Of a stretch of 43,406 nt of DNA, positions 7,027 to 17,137 are shown piece by piece. The notes under the pieces are model-generated. The model searched no databases. It saw only the letters and a list, made by a program, of their open reading frames with translations, and was not told the origin of the DNA. The translations under genes were made by a program, and so were the position numbers. Source of the stretch: Paraflavisolibacter caeni (GTDB taxonomy: Bacteria > Bacteroidota > Bacteroidia > Chitinophagales > Chitinophagaceae); the NCBI RefSeq assembly GCF_025628885.1, contig NZ_JAOTIF010000037.1:1-43406 (forward strand), written 5' to 3'. Numbering within the stretch: the stretch's first letter is position 1; the number at the start of each line of letters is the position of its first letter.

Positions 7027-8304
7027 TCAATAACCAACTTTATAATCTTTCTTAAAGGGTTGACCGCTCCATGCCTTTTTTGAAGTCCATTCAGCAGGCT
7101 GATCTGTCCAGAACCGGTCAGTAGCAGGCAGTCCCAATGACAGGAATCCCAGTGTGGCCATATACAGGCTGCCGGTGGAAGTGTAATAATCTGCCACAGA
7201 AGGCTGGGAACCGCAAAAACCCAATATCAGCCATCCACGAGCATCAAAGTTATTGCAGTGAAGAAATAGTTTCTGCAGCATGGCTGTCAACGCGCAACGC
7301 ACCTGGCCAGGTGTAATCTGGTCGGGATATTGCCCCAGCAAGGCTGTTTGTGCCAGGAGCTGGAAGGCGCCTGAGCGGTAAGTAATGGAACGGCCAAATG
7401 GTGGAAAACTCCCATCAACGCCTATGATCCGTTCCTGGAATTCTGCATGCCGTACCATCCTTTTCAGCACCTGCTGGTATGCACTGTCCGTTACTTTGTT
7501 ATGCTGCTTCAATACAGCGTACAGGTCAACCAGCATCGGTTGTATCACAAAGCTGTTGTAATAGTCCATACTGAATTGCGGACCATCACTGTACCAACCA
7601 TCGCCAACATACCATTCGGGCATTTTTTTCAGTGCGAAGTCAATGCGGGCAGGATCTGCCTGTTCGCCAACACTGAGTAAAAAGGCTTCACTCAATGCAG
7701 CAAACAGCAGCCAGTTATTGTAGGTACCACTGCGGTTACGCAGGCTCTTGAATTCTTCTATTACTCTTTTTTTAGTAACGCTATCCAGGGGCTCCCACAA
7801 TGCTTTTGGAGCTCTTAAAAACCCCTGCGCCATAAATGCAGCATCCACCAGGGGTTGTTGCTCGGTTCTGAAATTAAGGTAATCAGGACTGCCTGGATCA
7901 ACCGCATTGCTAATGCCTTTGAGCAAGGCCGTACGTAATTGTTTACGTTGCCTACCCTCCTGGCTGTCATCATCCGGCAGGGCCAGCCAGGGAGCTATAC
8001 CTGCCATAGTTCTCCCTACCGCTTCAAGATGAGTAACCTTTTCGGCATTAAAACTATAGCCCGGCACTTTTCCTTGTTCCACCGGCATATTTTGTTTCAA
8101 AGTGCCAGCAGCCAGGTTGAAGACAACGGGTGAAGCCATTTTATACAACATATTGCTCCAAAAAGCCCTGTCCAGCTGGCCACTGGCAGTTAGCGCTTTT
8201 TTGGCTTCTGTTGATTGATGTTTTGTTTTTTGCGCGTAAGTGCTAAATCCCAGGCATGCGGTCAATAGCAATAAGGCAATCCATTTTTTTACGGTATACA
8301 TCAT
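7027..8304 (-). CDS. Secreted DUF2264 protein, probable uronidase-type glycosidase
   Basis: A 425-residue protein with a signal peptide (ALLLLTACLGFSTYAQ). The body matches the DUF2264 pattern: MAGIAPWLALPDDDS near residue 105, NNWLLFAALSEAFLL near 200, and WYVGDGWYSDGPQFSMDYYN near 235-254, all in an alpha/alpha-barrel-like helical layout. Some DUF2264 proteins have been placed in CAZy family GH154, which includes beta-glucuronidases; I recall this and cannot check it here. The gene lies 11 bp after GH88, fitting a joint role on uronic-acid-containing oligosaccharides. The family call is good; substrate and reaction are inference. Confidence 0.8.
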   Translation of the reverse strand: MMYTVKKWIALLLLTACLGFSTYAQKTKHQSTEAKKALTASGQLDRAFWSNMLYKMASPVVFNLAAGTLKQNMPVEQGKVPGYSFNAEKVTHLEAVGRTMAGIAPWLALPDDDSQEGRQRKQLRTALLKGISNAVDPGSPDYLNFRTEQQPLVDAAFMAQGFLRAPKALWEPLDSVTKKRVIEEFKSLRNRSGTYNNWLLFAALSEAFLLSVGEQADPARIDFALKKMPEWYVGDGWYSDGPQFSMDYYNSFVIQPMLVDLYAVLKQHNKVTDSAYQQVLKRMVRHAEFQERIIGVDGSFPPFGRSITYRSGAFQLLAQTALLGQYPDQITPGQVRCALTAMLQKLFLHCNNFDARGWLILGFCGSQPSVADYYTSTGSLYMATLGFLSLGLPATDRFWTDQPAEWTSKKAWSGQPFKKDYKVGY

Positions 8305-8315
8305 AATTAGCCGAA

Positions 8316-9530
8316 TTAGCTATTATATGGAAACTTTTTATCCAAAATCCACTGTTGGTAGCGTATTAAGGCTTCGAGGAAATAATAGTCGGCATAAGTA
8401 AGTGTCGTGTCGATTTCAGAATGGAAGGGCAGGTTGCCCACATTATGCATCAAGAGGTAGCCGCCATTAGCTCCGGACTTTGCCAAATAGGTTTTCGAAG
8501 AGAGGGAACGGATGATCTTTTCTGCTGTTTTTAAGTAATAGTTGCTTTCTTCCTTGCCGACATATTGTGCCAGTTCCAATAACGCAGATGCATTAATGGC
8601 TGCGGATGAAGCATCACGGTATGCATTGGGAATGCCAGGGGCGTTGAAATCCCAGTAGGGCACCAGGTCTGCAGGCATATTGGGATGATTGAAGATGAAA
8701 CCTGCAATCTTTTTTGCCTGTTCCAGGTAGCGAACATCTTTTGTAAAACGATACATCATGGTAAAGCCATACAACCCCCATGACTGGCCTCTGCTCCAGG
8801 CCGACTCGTCAGCGGTCCCCTGCCAGGTGAGTTTACGAATGAGTTGGCTGGTAGCAGGATCATAGTCCAATACATGATAAGAACTGCCGTCTGGCCTGAA
8901 ATGCCTGGCCAGGGTAGAGTTCGCATGGGTAAGGGCGATTTCTTTCAGTTTGTTGTCACCACCATGCTGCGCAACCCAATAGAGCAGCTCCAGGTTCATC
9001 ATATTGTCAATGATGACTGGGCATTTTAATTTATCGTTGCTGTCCCATGATTGAATGGATTGAATTGCAGGGCGGTAGCGGGTAGCTAATGACATAGCTG
9101 ACGTATCAATGGTGGGTTTATAAAGGGGATTACCAGTGATGCGGTAAGCATTGCCAAAACTGCAATACATCATAAAGCCGAGGTCATGGTTGCCGGTGTA
9201 GTGCTTCTCCTTTTCCAGGATGGCCAGTCTTTGTTCGGCCTCTTTGCGAATGGCTTCGTCTTTTGTGTATTCATAAATCAGCCAGAGTGAGCCCGGGAAA
9301 AAACCACTGCACCACCATTTGGTATCACTGTTTACCCACTCCAGCTTGCGCGGATCGTAATGACGGGGCATACTGTCAGCAGGCGTCTTCGCGGCCAACA
9401 GCTTGTACTGTTTGACAGCCAGTTTCATATCCCTGGCAATCAGTTTGTCCATGCGCTGTGCCCCAGCCAGCAAGCTGGCAGTAAGGGCAATCGCACAAAA
9501 AATGAAACGAATGTTTTTTGCTGTGTTCAT
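8316..9530 (-). CDS. Unsaturated glucuronyl hydrolase, GH88
   Basis: A 404-residue protein with a signal peptide (ALTASLLAGAQ), hence periplasmic. GH88 enzymes hydrate the 4,5-unsaturated uronic acid left at the non-reducing end by polysaccharide lyases, so the sugar is released. The two conserved acids are visible as D116 (GNHDLGFM) and D175 (PVIIDNMMNLELL), and the WSRGQSWGLYGF and PYWDFNAPGIPNAYRD motifs are standard for the family. Its presence implies an upstream lyase; the heparinase II/III-type protein at 27771-29699 is one candidate. It is co-oriented with the beta-helix gene, 76 bp before it, and 11 bp from DUF2264. Confidence 0.92.
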   Translation of the reverse strand: MNTAKNIRFIFCAIALTASLLAGAQRMDKLIARDMKLAVKQYKLLAAKTPADSMPRHYDPRKLEWVNSDTKWWCSGFFPGSLWLIYEYTKDEAIRKEAEQRLAILEKEKHYTGNHDLGFMMYCSFGNAYRITGNPLYKPTIDTSAMSLATRYRPAIQSIQSWDSNDKLKCPVIIDNMMNLELLYWVAQHGGDNKLKEIALTHANSTLARHFRPDGSSYHVLDYDPATSQLIRKLTWQGTADESAWSRGQSWGLYGFTMMYRFTKDVRYLEQAKKIAGFIFNHPNMPADLVPYWDFNAPGIPNAYRDASSAAINASALLELAQYVGKEESNYYLKTAEKIIRSLSSKTYLAKSGANGGYLLMHNVGNLPFHSEIDTTLTYADYYFLEALIRYQQWILDKKFPYNS

Positions 9531-9606
9531 AAAATTTTTGATATTGATCGAAAAATTAAGTTAGCATTAAACGGAGCAATTGATATTGTTGCACCCGATC
9601 TATATT

Positions 9607-11742
9607 TTATTGAATTCCAATTTCATGAAAAGGTATTTTTTTAAACTCAGGCATCAGCTTAAAAATTTCAGCACCCGGCAGGAGTTCAAAATTCATTTTT
9701 TCCATATCCGCAAAACCCGGGTTGCCAAACAGGGTGAGGTTCTTGCCTACATCCGACCATTCGGCTTTGCCGTCGCTGATCATTTTTGTATTTATAAACA
9801 CATTGCCCTCGATGTAATTGCGCTTGGGTAGTCCTGCTTTGTCATCGAAATAGTTGGTCAGTGATGGATAAGCCGAGGCATAAGGCGGCTGCTGATAGTT
9901 GACGGCCTGCAGTCGTTTTTCAAAGAGGTCGTTTCGATTCACAAATGATTTTGCCCAACCCTGCAAACGATTGTCCAGGTGAATTGCCTGTTGGCAATCG
10001 ATGAACAGATTGTTTCTATACACGTTGTCGTTTCCACCCCCAATGAGCGAAGCCCGTGAGCCGGATTTGTAAAATACATTGCCATAGACTTCCATTCCGC
10101 AGGCTCCATCGTCGTGGTAAACGGCCACCAGGTAACCATGATCGTTGCCGAGGTGGTGAAAGAAGTTGTGACGCACCTTATTGCCAAATTCACTCGGGTC
10201 CCTGCCATAATAAACAGCGCCCATATCATCACCATCTGTCACCGCATGATGGATGTTATTTTTTTCAATCAGGTGGTCATTGCCATGCAATAAGATGGCA
10301 CTGCCGGGACAATTATAAATTTCGCAATTGCGAATAATATTACCTACTCCATCGATGTTAATGCCAGCCTTGTAAGAACGTTCAATCCGGTTGAAATTAT
10401 AGATCCGGCAATTGACAACCTGGTTGTTTCCTTTCTCCAATGTTAGCCTGTTGCCTCCACCCAAAATGATTCCGCCCGATCCTGCATTATAAATTTGACA
10501 GTTGCTGATCACATGTCCTGTACCAGCTTCCCTGTCGAATGTTGTATTGCTGTAAAGATGGCCGTACAAACTCCCGATCATCCGTGATGCTGGCTGGCCT
10601 GTAACTGTATGCTGCAAACCATTGGAAGTATGTATTCCTTTACCAATAGAAACAGCCACCATGCCAAGATTACTAAAGGTGCAGTGCTCCAGCTTATTTT
10701 CCTTGCCGCGTTCTATATAAACGCCCATGCCTCTTGCACATTCGAAATTGATATTATTAAAATGCACATAAGAGGTATTTTCCATTACCAGTAAAGGTGC
10801 TTCTGTAATGGATAATTCAATTGATTGCAACTCGCCTGCTGGCGGTAAGAAGTAAAGCATTCCGGCGTCCCGATCTATATAATATTCACCTTGCACGTCA
10901 ATTTCTTCCAATAAATTAAATGCGTACCAACGCTGAAATATTTTTCCACCTTCAAAGCCATACATGGTTTCCTGTGCAGTAGTGAATGTTTTATTGGCAG
11001 TATCCAGCCGGGCAATCTTAACAGCATCGTCAGCATATCCATATCTAAAAAAACCTGAGATCCACACATCATTCGCCTTTGTCCACCATTCAGGTCTTTG
11101 CACATTATACGTAAACTTCCCGCCCCGCCCGGAGAAATCACCATTCCTGGGAATTGAACCCTGATCCAGCACTTTGCCAATAGGCACTAAACTGTCATTG
11201 GGCCAACGAGCTGGCTTCATTGCTTCTTTGTTGCAAAAAAGCTCCATAGCTGCATTGGTATAAGGACGGCCAAAACCTTTAGGTTTGATGCTTCCATAGT
11301 TTTTGATACCTAAGGCCTTTAGATTTACCTGTAGAACTTTTGCTCTTGCCTCCGGTAACAATCTTGATAATATGGATGCATTGGATACTGCAACAGCTTT
11401 TTGAACCGGTATGGTAACCCCGCCGGTAAAATAGACTTTTTCATCTTGATAAGCACTATATGTTACAGGTGCTTTTTCAGTACCGGAATCCAGGCTGTCC
11501 AGCTGAAAGCCGTCAGCTAAGAAGTAAGAACCTTGCCTGATGAAGATCGTAAAGGCATCATCCGGATATAATTTCTTTTGTTCTCTTACAACACTTCTTG
11601 CTTTTTGAAGTGTAGCAAAAGGTTTCTCTAGGGTACCGGGATTACTATCCTTTCCGTTTATTGAAACGAAACAGGTTCTTTGATTCTGTCCCATTACATG
11701 AAAAGGAAGAAAAAATAACAGCAGAATAAAAAGGCGGTTCAT
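9607..11742 (-). CDS. Secreted right-handed beta-helix protein, GH141-like
   Basis: A 711-residue secreted protein (signal peptide ending HVMGQ). CFVSINGKDSNPGTLEKPFA near residue 25-45 opens a parallel beta-helix, and a long ladder of N-rich helix rungs follows (for example NCRIYNFNR, NCEIYNCPGSAILLHGND, NNIHHAVTDGDDMGAVYYG). The AMKPARWPND segment near residue 175 is typical of the beta-helix glycosidases classed near GH141, a family with an alpha-L-fucosidase and a xylanase as characterised members. No unambiguous catalytic residues can be assigned by eye. It is the first enzyme gene after the SusD terminator, so it is expressed by read-through or from its own promoter. A lyase function cannot be excluded. 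Confidence 0.72.
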   Translation of the reverse strand: MNRLFILLLFFLPFHVMGQNQRTCFVSINGKDSNPGTLEKPFATLQKARSVVREQKKLYPDDAFTIFIRQGSYFLADGFQLDSLDSGTEKAPVTYSAYQDEKVYFTGGVTIPVQKAVAVSNASILSRLLPEARAKVLQVNLKALGIKNYGSIKPKGFGRPYTNAAMELFCNKEAMKPARWPNDSLVPIGKVLDQGSIPRNGDFSGRGGKFTYNVQRPEWWTKANDVWISGFFRYGYADDAVKIARLDTANKTFTTAQETMYGFEGGKIFQRWYAFNLLEEIDVQGEYYIDRDAGMLYFLPPAGELQSIELSITEAPLLVMENTSYVHFNNINFECARGMGVYIERGKENKLEHCTFSNLGMVAVSIGKGIHTSNGLQHTVTGQPASRMIGSLYGHLYSNTTFDREAGTGHVISNCQIYNAGSGGIILGGGNRLTLEKGNNQVVNCRIYNFNRIERSYKAGINIDGVGNIIRNCEIYNCPGSAILLHGNDHLIEKNNIHHAVTDGDDMGAVYYGRDPSEFGNKVRHNFFHHLGNDHGYLVAVYHDDGACGMEVYGNVFYKSGSRASLIGGGNDNVYRNNLFIDCQQAIHLDNRLQGWAKSFVNRNDLFEKRLQAVNYQQPPYASAYPSLTNYFDDKAGLPKRNYIEGNVFINTKMISDGKAEWSDVGKNLTLFGNPGFADMEKMNFELLPGAEIFKLMPEFKKIPFHEIGIQ

Positions 11743-11828
11743 CTATTTTAAAATATTGAATGAATGGGAAAGGTCAACAGTCTAATCTTTTAATAGAATC
11801 GCATAGTAAGGGTTGGATTGTAATTGGT

Positions 11829-11855
11829 AAAACGCCCCCGTGAAGGGGGCGTTTT
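11829..11855. terminator. Bidirectional terminator after SusD
   Basis: A perfect 11-bp stem, AAAACGCCCCC pairing with GGGGGCGTTTT, and a 5-base loop (11840-11844), with T-runs on both strands. It sits 32 bp after the SusD stop, so it should end or attenuate the sigma/FecR/SusCD transcript before the enzyme genes. A near copy marks the relic SusD at 4677-4698. Confidence 0.88.
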
Positions 11856-11886
11856 CTTAGTATAGGGAACGGAAATCTGACATTAA

Positions 11887-13605
11887 TTAGTAACCGGGAT
11901 TCTGTGTAAGTTTCGCTCCGGTATTGGCTCTAATTTCAGAATTCGGAATAGGCCATTTATTAATGTGCGCATCCAATTTCCAACCTTGTTGAATGGCGTA
12001 TTTATTGTATTTCATAATGTATTCATGCAATTTGCCTAAACGCATCAGTGTACTCAATCGGAATTCTTCCTGGTACAATTCACGAGCACGTTCATCAAGG
12101 ATCAGATCAATGTTTACATCGCCTGCAACTACCGGTGTTGCCTGGGCTCTGTTACGAATAGCATTGATGTCTGCAGCCGCACCTACTAAATCACCTTTAT
12201 CCATTTTAGCTTCTGCTCTTAACAGATATGTTTCTGCTAAACGCATGATATACCAGTCTTTGTATGTACGACCATTGTCGTGATAATCCGGACCACGACC
12301 GGGAGCATCTGTAAATTTGTGATAGTGAACGGCAGACACCACTTTCTTGAAAGATGGCGAGCCGCGAGGTATGAACAAAGCAGGGTCGGATACGTTAGCC
12401 GCTGTCATTTTCTGACCATAAAAAACACTACTTGGGTTTGTCCAATAATATTCACGCTGAATATTGTATTGTGAGTTACGAATATCACGGTTGAAATCAC
12501 CTTTGAAATTCCAGATAGTCGAGTCAGCATATTTAGTAGCTACCAACCCTGCTGCCGGGCGTCCACCAAGTGTATCTTTTATCCAATTCAGAACGTTATT
12601 CTTATCATTATTTGCCCATGCTGCACCTCCCCACCATCTTTCCATAACAAAGAAACCACCTGATACATTCACATCTGTATTATCTCCTCCTATAATGTTA
12701 GGATCCTGTTCTATGTTCCAAATGGCTTCTCTGTTACCTTCCTTATAGTTGAGATTACCATCTTGGAATAAATCAAAATATACATCACCCCAAGCAACAG
12801 CAGGCTGATTGTGTGTATAACCACCAAACTTAAACCCTGTCCATTTACCAAAACGGGTGGTCATCAGGTTATTATTGCCGCCATCAATTACGGCAGAAGC
12901 AGCAGCAATAGCCCCATCATAATCTTTCAGACAAATATTTACTTCACTCAACAAGTGATAAGCCGCTTCGCGAGGTGCACGTCCACCCTTCGCCAAAGTA
13001 TTAATTTTAGGCATGTACTGTACTGCATACTCAAGATCGCTTTTACATTGTAAATAAACAGAATCCTGAGATGCGCGTACATAATCCAATTTAGGAGTAG
13101 TGGTTTCGTGCAATGCCAATGGCACTCCTCCATATATGTTGGCTAAAAAGTGATAACCAAAAGCTCTTAAGAACTTTGCCTCTGCAACAATAGCATTTTT
13201 ATCGGCTTCCGATCCCCATTGAGCCTGTGGCCCATCAGCTCGATCAATAATAGTATTTGCTTCAAAAATCCACCTGTATGCATGGCTCCACAATCTGCTT
13301 GCATAGCCATTATCTGCGTTAAGTGTATTCCAACTAAATATAGGGCCTAAAGCTGCACCACCATAACCATCTGCTAAATCTGCATCAATACCCATTAGGT
13401 AATAGTTATCTCTATTATCGTTTATGGCATACAAATTATTACGTACGCGTAGGTATATATCTGCCAGAGCCGACTCAAACTGACCTTTAGTAACAAAAGA
13501 GTTTTCTGGGCTGTAGAAGTCCTTTGGAACTTCATCCAGCGTTTTATTACAGGACACGAAAGCAAGCCCTGCAAAAATTGTTAATATAAGCAATATCTTT
13601 TTCAT
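11887..13605 (-). CDS. SusD/RagB-family outer-membrane glycan-binding lipoprotein
   Basis: A 572-residue lipoprotein: the leader ends in LAFVSC (Cys19), so it is anchored at the outer membrane and faces the surface. SusD proteins bind the glycan and act as a lid on their SusC partner. SusD-type tetratricopeptide-like helices are apparent at about 45-300 (for example AEAKFLRAFGYHFLANIYGG near 142-161), and the C-terminal RagB/SusD domain includes YIMRLAETYLLRAEAKMDKG, ADINAIRNRA and LDERARELYQEEFR. It begins 12 bp after SusC, and a strong terminator follows. A decayed relative lies at 4736-4882. Confidence 0.95.
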   Translation of the reverse strand: MKKILLILTIFAGLAFVSCNKTLDEVPKDFYSPENSFVTKGQFESALADIYLRVRNNLYAINDNRDNYYLMGIDADLADGYGGAALGPIFSWNTLNADNGYASRLWSHAYRWIFEANTIIDRADGPQAQWGSEADKNAIVAEAKFLRAFGYHFLANIYGGVPLALHETTTPKLDYVRASQDSVYLQCKSDLEYAVQYMPKINTLAKGGRAPREAAYHLLSEVNICLKDYDGAIAAASAVIDGGNNNLMTTRFGKWTGFKFGGYTHNQPAVAWGDVYFDLFQDGNLNYKEGNREAIWNIEQDPNIIGGDNTDVNVSGGFFVMERWWGGAAWANNDKNNVLNWIKDTLGGRPAAGLVATKYADSTIWNFKGDFNRDIRNSQYNIQREYYWTNPSSVFYGQKMTAANVSDPALFIPRGSPSFKKVVSAVHYHKFTDAPGRGPDYHDNGRTYKDWYIMRLAETYLLRAEAKMDKGDLVGAAADINAIRNRAQATPVVAGDVNIDLILDERARELYQEEFRLSTLMRLGKLHEYIMKYNKYAIQQGWKLDAHINKWPIPNSEIRANTGAKLTQNPGY

Positions 13606-13617
13606 ATACGGAATTGT

Positions 13618-16600
13618 TTAAAAATTGAATGACAACACCAATGAGTAGTTGCGAATAGATGGAATAGAGTTAACTGAAATGCCTGCACCCACTTCAGGAT
13701 CTAATCCAATCCAATAAGGAGCATAAGTAAACAGGTTGTCTGCACTTAAAGAAGCACGCATAGATTTTATACCATATTTACTTATCAAACTGCTCATATC
13801 ATAAGTAAGTGCAACTTTTTGCAACCTGATGAAGCTGCGGTCGATATATTTAGTAGCAGTTGCAGCTGCATTTTTAGAAGAAATATCAGGTCTTGGAAAA
13901 GCCGCACCGGTATTAGTAGGTGTCCAATAGTCATATACAGGTCTGTTATGAGCTTCATCGGCCACATAAGGGTCAAAATAAGGTGTGTTGCCGCCAAGGA
14001 AGTAACCATGGCCACCCCAAATTGAATTAAGAAACGCCATTAAACTCCAGTTTTTGTACGCAACTGTGTTGGTCAAACCCCATCTGAAATTTTCACGACC
14101 GGTTCCCAAAAACTGTCTGTCTTTATCAGAAGTGATATTTCCATCACCACTTACGTCTTCAATATTGTATGTACCAGGATTAAAGCCCTTCATAATAGTG
14201 CCCTTGTCTTTATCTGCCTGTTGCCACATACCTATGATTTTGTAATCATAAATAGCATTCCTATCCTTTCCTATATATAAGCCACGGCTTAAATCATCAT
14301 CTTCTTTTCCATCACCATTATTATCCTTTCCATAAATAGAAATCACTTTATTGCGGTTAAGCGTGAAAGCGAAATCCGTAGTCCATGTGAAGTCATGTTT
14401 TTGTATGTTCACAGTAGTCAATCCCAATTCAATACCTTTGTTACCAATTTTACCTACATTGACCACCGAGGAGCCAATGCCCCCTATAGCCGGTAACGTT
14501 TGTGGATTAATTAAATTTTCTGTGTATTTTGAATACAAATCCAACGAACCTGTGATTCTATTTTTCAACAATGAAAAATCTAAACCCGTATTCCAACCAA
14601 CAATAGACTCCCATACCAAATAAGGGCTTGCCATAGTGCTAATGGATTGTGTGTAGGTATAAGAATTGTCAGGATAAAAGATGTAACGGCCTCCGCCCAT
14701 ACTTGCCAATGTCTGGTAAAGGGCGATAGAGCGAGTACCATTGCTACCATAAGAAACACGAAGAGCAAGGTTATCTACAGCCTTAACATCTTCCATGAAT
14801 TTTTCTTTAGAAATATTCCAGTTAACACCAACACCAGGGAATGAAGCCCATTTATTGTCTTTACCGAAAGCAGAGTAACCATCTCTACGATAAGTTCCGG
14901 TCAATGCATACTTATTATTGAAGGTATAAGTAAGACGTCCCATGTGACCTTTACCAACTGATTCGGTACCTCCGGATGATGATGTCTGTACTGCAGCAGC
15001 CCCAATTCCATAATCCCCCAACGCTAGATTATCGAACCCTGAGCCTGACGCTGCCATTCTTTCAGAATTAGCGTTTTCGTAAGAGTTCAATAAAGTCAGG
15101 TCAACATTGTGCACACCGGCAAAGGAGCGATTGTACTTGAGGATATTGTCCACCAATCTGCTTGTACTGCGGCTGTAACCACGATTAGCTACACCATTTT
15201 TTGTCGATCCAGACATTGTTTGCAAATTATAAAAAGAACCAGACTCATTCCAATTCTGAGTTATACCTGCATTTAGTGTATAAGAAAGGCCTTGTACCCA
15301 AGGTACTTTTACCACCGCTGTTCCTATACCATTAAGACTGTTTTGACGATTATCCGCTGTAGTAGCTAGTTGCCAGAATGGGCTAACAAACGAAGTTGAG
15401 GTTTGAGGGAATTTTGCATAAGTTCCATCAGGATTAGTAACAGATGCATAAGGACTAAAGTTGTATATGCTATTACCATCGCCTAAACCGGAATATATAC
15501 GATCATCAGGATAGTTGCGATAGCTATAGCTGGTTTTTACTCCTACAGTAAGCCATTTTGCCAAATCCGTTTCCACATTTACCCTGCCGGTATAACGAGT
15601 AAATTCATCATTCAGAATTACACCACGTTGGTTGGTAAGGTTAGCCGACATGTAATAACGTGTTTTTTCAGTACGGTTAGAAACGCTTATAGTAGCATTC
15701 ATCAACTTTCCTTTCTGACGGAACAAACTGAATGGGTCGGTAACTGTTGGGGTATGATCAGCAGTAGCCTTATAATTTTTCAACTCTTCAGGCTGCAAAT
15801 AAAATTCAATCCTGTTAGGATCAGATTCTACACCTCTGTCTGCCCTTAAATCCAACAAACGTTTAATATAGCCTTGTGCATCATACACTTCCAATGGTTT
15901 CATTTGTGTACTGATACCAGAGTTAAGAACTACATCAAACTGAGGTTTACCTAAAACTTTACCTTTTTTTGTTTCAATCAAGATTACACCATTACCGGAA
16001 CGAGATCCATATACTGCAGTAGCACTTGCATCTTTTAATACGGTAAAGCTTTCAATATCCCCAGGGGCTATATCAGCCAGGTTGCCGGCAAAGATCACCC
16101 CATCGACAACTACAAGCGGGTTACTGCCGGTAGAATTTACTGAGTTGGTGCCACGAATGCTAAAGGATGGAACTTCACCGGCTTTTTGGGTACCTGATAT
16201 GTTTAAACCGGGAACAGCTCCTTTTAGTGATTCAAAAACGTTGGTCGTAGGCACTCTTTCATAAGTACTCAGTTTTGCAGTGGCCACAGCACCAGTAACG
16301 GCCTGTTTCTTTTGCGTACCATAACCAACTACCACTACATCCTGAAATAGACCCGCAGCTACATGCAGGGTAATATTCAGGTTTAATTTCCCATTAATAT
16401 TCACTTCGGCATTTTCCATTCCAACATATGAAACCACTAAAGCCGTTGCATTATTCGGAACAGTGATGATAAACTCTCCATTGGTAGTTGTTACAGTTCC
16501 TATTTTAGAACCTTTCAACATCACACTCGCGCCTACCAGCGGTTTACCATCTTCATCCTTTACCACTCCCTTTATTTCAATTTCATTGGGGGGCAGAGGA

Positions 16601-16989
16601 GCATCTTCAGTACGGGAAATGGTGATGGGTTTTGACTTTACCACCACGGTTTTTTCCATTATAGCATATCCTAAAGGCTGGCCTTTAAAACAAGCGTTTA
16701 ATGCATCTGGCAAATCAACATCCTTTAGTTCAATGGAAATACGCCCGGCATGTTGCATCATTTCATCCGTGTACAAAAATTCAAAACCGGTTTGCCTTTT
16801 GATTTCGTTAAACACTTTTTCCAGGCGGGCATTTTTTTCTGAAAGAGTTACCTTCTGTGAATATCCTGTAGCCCCTGCCGTGAGACAGGCGGAAAGTAAT
16901 AGGACAGCAATCATTTTCATAATACGTAATGTTTTGTTCAAATACCTCCTTTCTAAATCAGGAGGAGCACATGCAATCGTTAAATGCAT
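13618..16989 (-). CDS. SusC/RagA-family TonB-dependent transporter with STN domain
   Basis: A 1123-residue outer-membrane transporter importing oligosaccharides with SusD. Order of parts: leader, STN domain (about 50-110, KVFNEIKRQTGFEFLYTDEM), carboxypeptidase-regulatory-like domain (about 142-205, GVVKDEDGKPLVGASVMLKG), TonB box and plug (about 220-340, DVVVVGYGTQKK), and a beta-barrel ending in ...YSLVLSFNF. The STN domain implies signalling through FecR to the ECF sigma factor encoded just upstream. The longest start is at 16989; many family members instead begin near the MKM at 16920, which puts the signal peptide (IAVLLLSACLTAGATGYSQ) at the N-terminus. The true start is uncertain between these. 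Confidence 0.95.
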   Translation of the reverse strand: MHLTIACAPPDLERRYLNKTLRIMKMIAVLLLSACLTAGATGYSQKVTLSEKNARLEKVFNEIKRQTGFEFLYTDEMMQHAGRISIELKDVDLPDALNACFKGQPLGYAIMEKTVVVKSKPITISRTEDAPLPPNEIEIKGVVKDEDGKPLVGASVMLKGSKIGTVTTTNGEFIITVPNNATALVVSYVGMENAEVNINGKLNLNITLHVAAGLFQDVVVVGYGTQKKQAVTGAVATAKLSTYERVPTTNVFESLKGAVPGLNISGTQKAGEVPSFSIRGTNSVNSTGSNPLVVVDGVIFAGNLADIAPGDIESFTVLKDASATAVYGSRSGNGVILIETKKGKVLGKPQFDVVLNSGISTQMKPLEVYDAQGYIKRLLDLRADRGVESDPNRIEFYLQPEELKNYKATADHTPTVTDPFSLFRQKGKLMNATISVSNRTEKTRYYMSANLTNQRGVILNDEFTRYTGRVNVETDLAKWLTVGVKTSYSYRNYPDDRIYSGLGDGNSIYNFSPYASVTNPDGTYAKFPQTSTSFVSPFWQLATTADNRQNSLNGIGTAVVKVPWVQGLSYTLNAGITQNWNESGSFYNLQTMSGSTKNGVANRGYSRSTSRLVDNILKYNRSFAGVHNVDLTLLNSYENANSERMAASGSGFDNLALGDYGIGAAAVQTSSSGGTESVGKGHMGRLTYTFNNKYALTGTYRRDGYSAFGKDNKWASFPGVGVNWNISKEKFMEDVKAVDNLALRVSYGSNGTRSIALYQTLASMGGGRYIFYPDNSYTYTQSISTMASPYLVWESIVGWNTGLDFSLLKNRITGSLDLYSKYTENLINPQTLPAIGGIGSSVVNVGKIGNKGIELGLTTVNIQKHDFTWTTDFAFTLNRNKVISIYGKDNNGDGKEDDDLSRGLYIGKDRNAIYDYKIIGMWQQADKDKGTIMKGFNPGTYNIEDVSGDGNITSDKDRQFLGTGRENFRWGLTNTVAYKNWSLMAFLNSIWGGHGYFLGGNTPYFDPYVADEAHNRPVYDYWTPTNTGAAFPRPDISSKNAAATATKYIDRSFIRLQKVALTYDMSSLISKYGIKSMRASLSADNLFTYAPYWIGLDPEVGAGISVNSIPSIRNYSLVLSFNF

Positions 16990-17085
16990 AACTTTGTAGT
17001 GTGTCCCGATTACCCCGGGACGGGTTTGGTTAAATAAAAAGCAATCTTTAGCGAGATTTGTATGATAAAAAAATCCAAACTTTTT

Positions 17086-17115
17086 AAAGGAATCCCGCCC
17101 CCACGGGGTTCCTTT
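17086..17115. terminator. Hairpin between FecR and SusC genes (possible attenuator)
   Basis: A 12-bp stem with one T-G wobble (AAAGGAATCCCG with CGGGGTTCCTTT) and a 6-base loop. The longer T-run follows on the plus strand; on the minus strand only TTT precedes A-rich sequence. It lies between FecR and SusC, so partial termination could make SusC/SusD output differ from that of the regulators. That role is inferred. Confidence 0.55.
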
Positions 17116-17137
17116 TTCGTTTGGAAAAACTTAATTT

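Noticed and set aside
16463-16999. 178-codon plus-strand open frame opposite the SusC start
   Set aside because: It is antisense to conserved STN and plug-proximal coding sequence and has no recognisable domain; a shadow frame.
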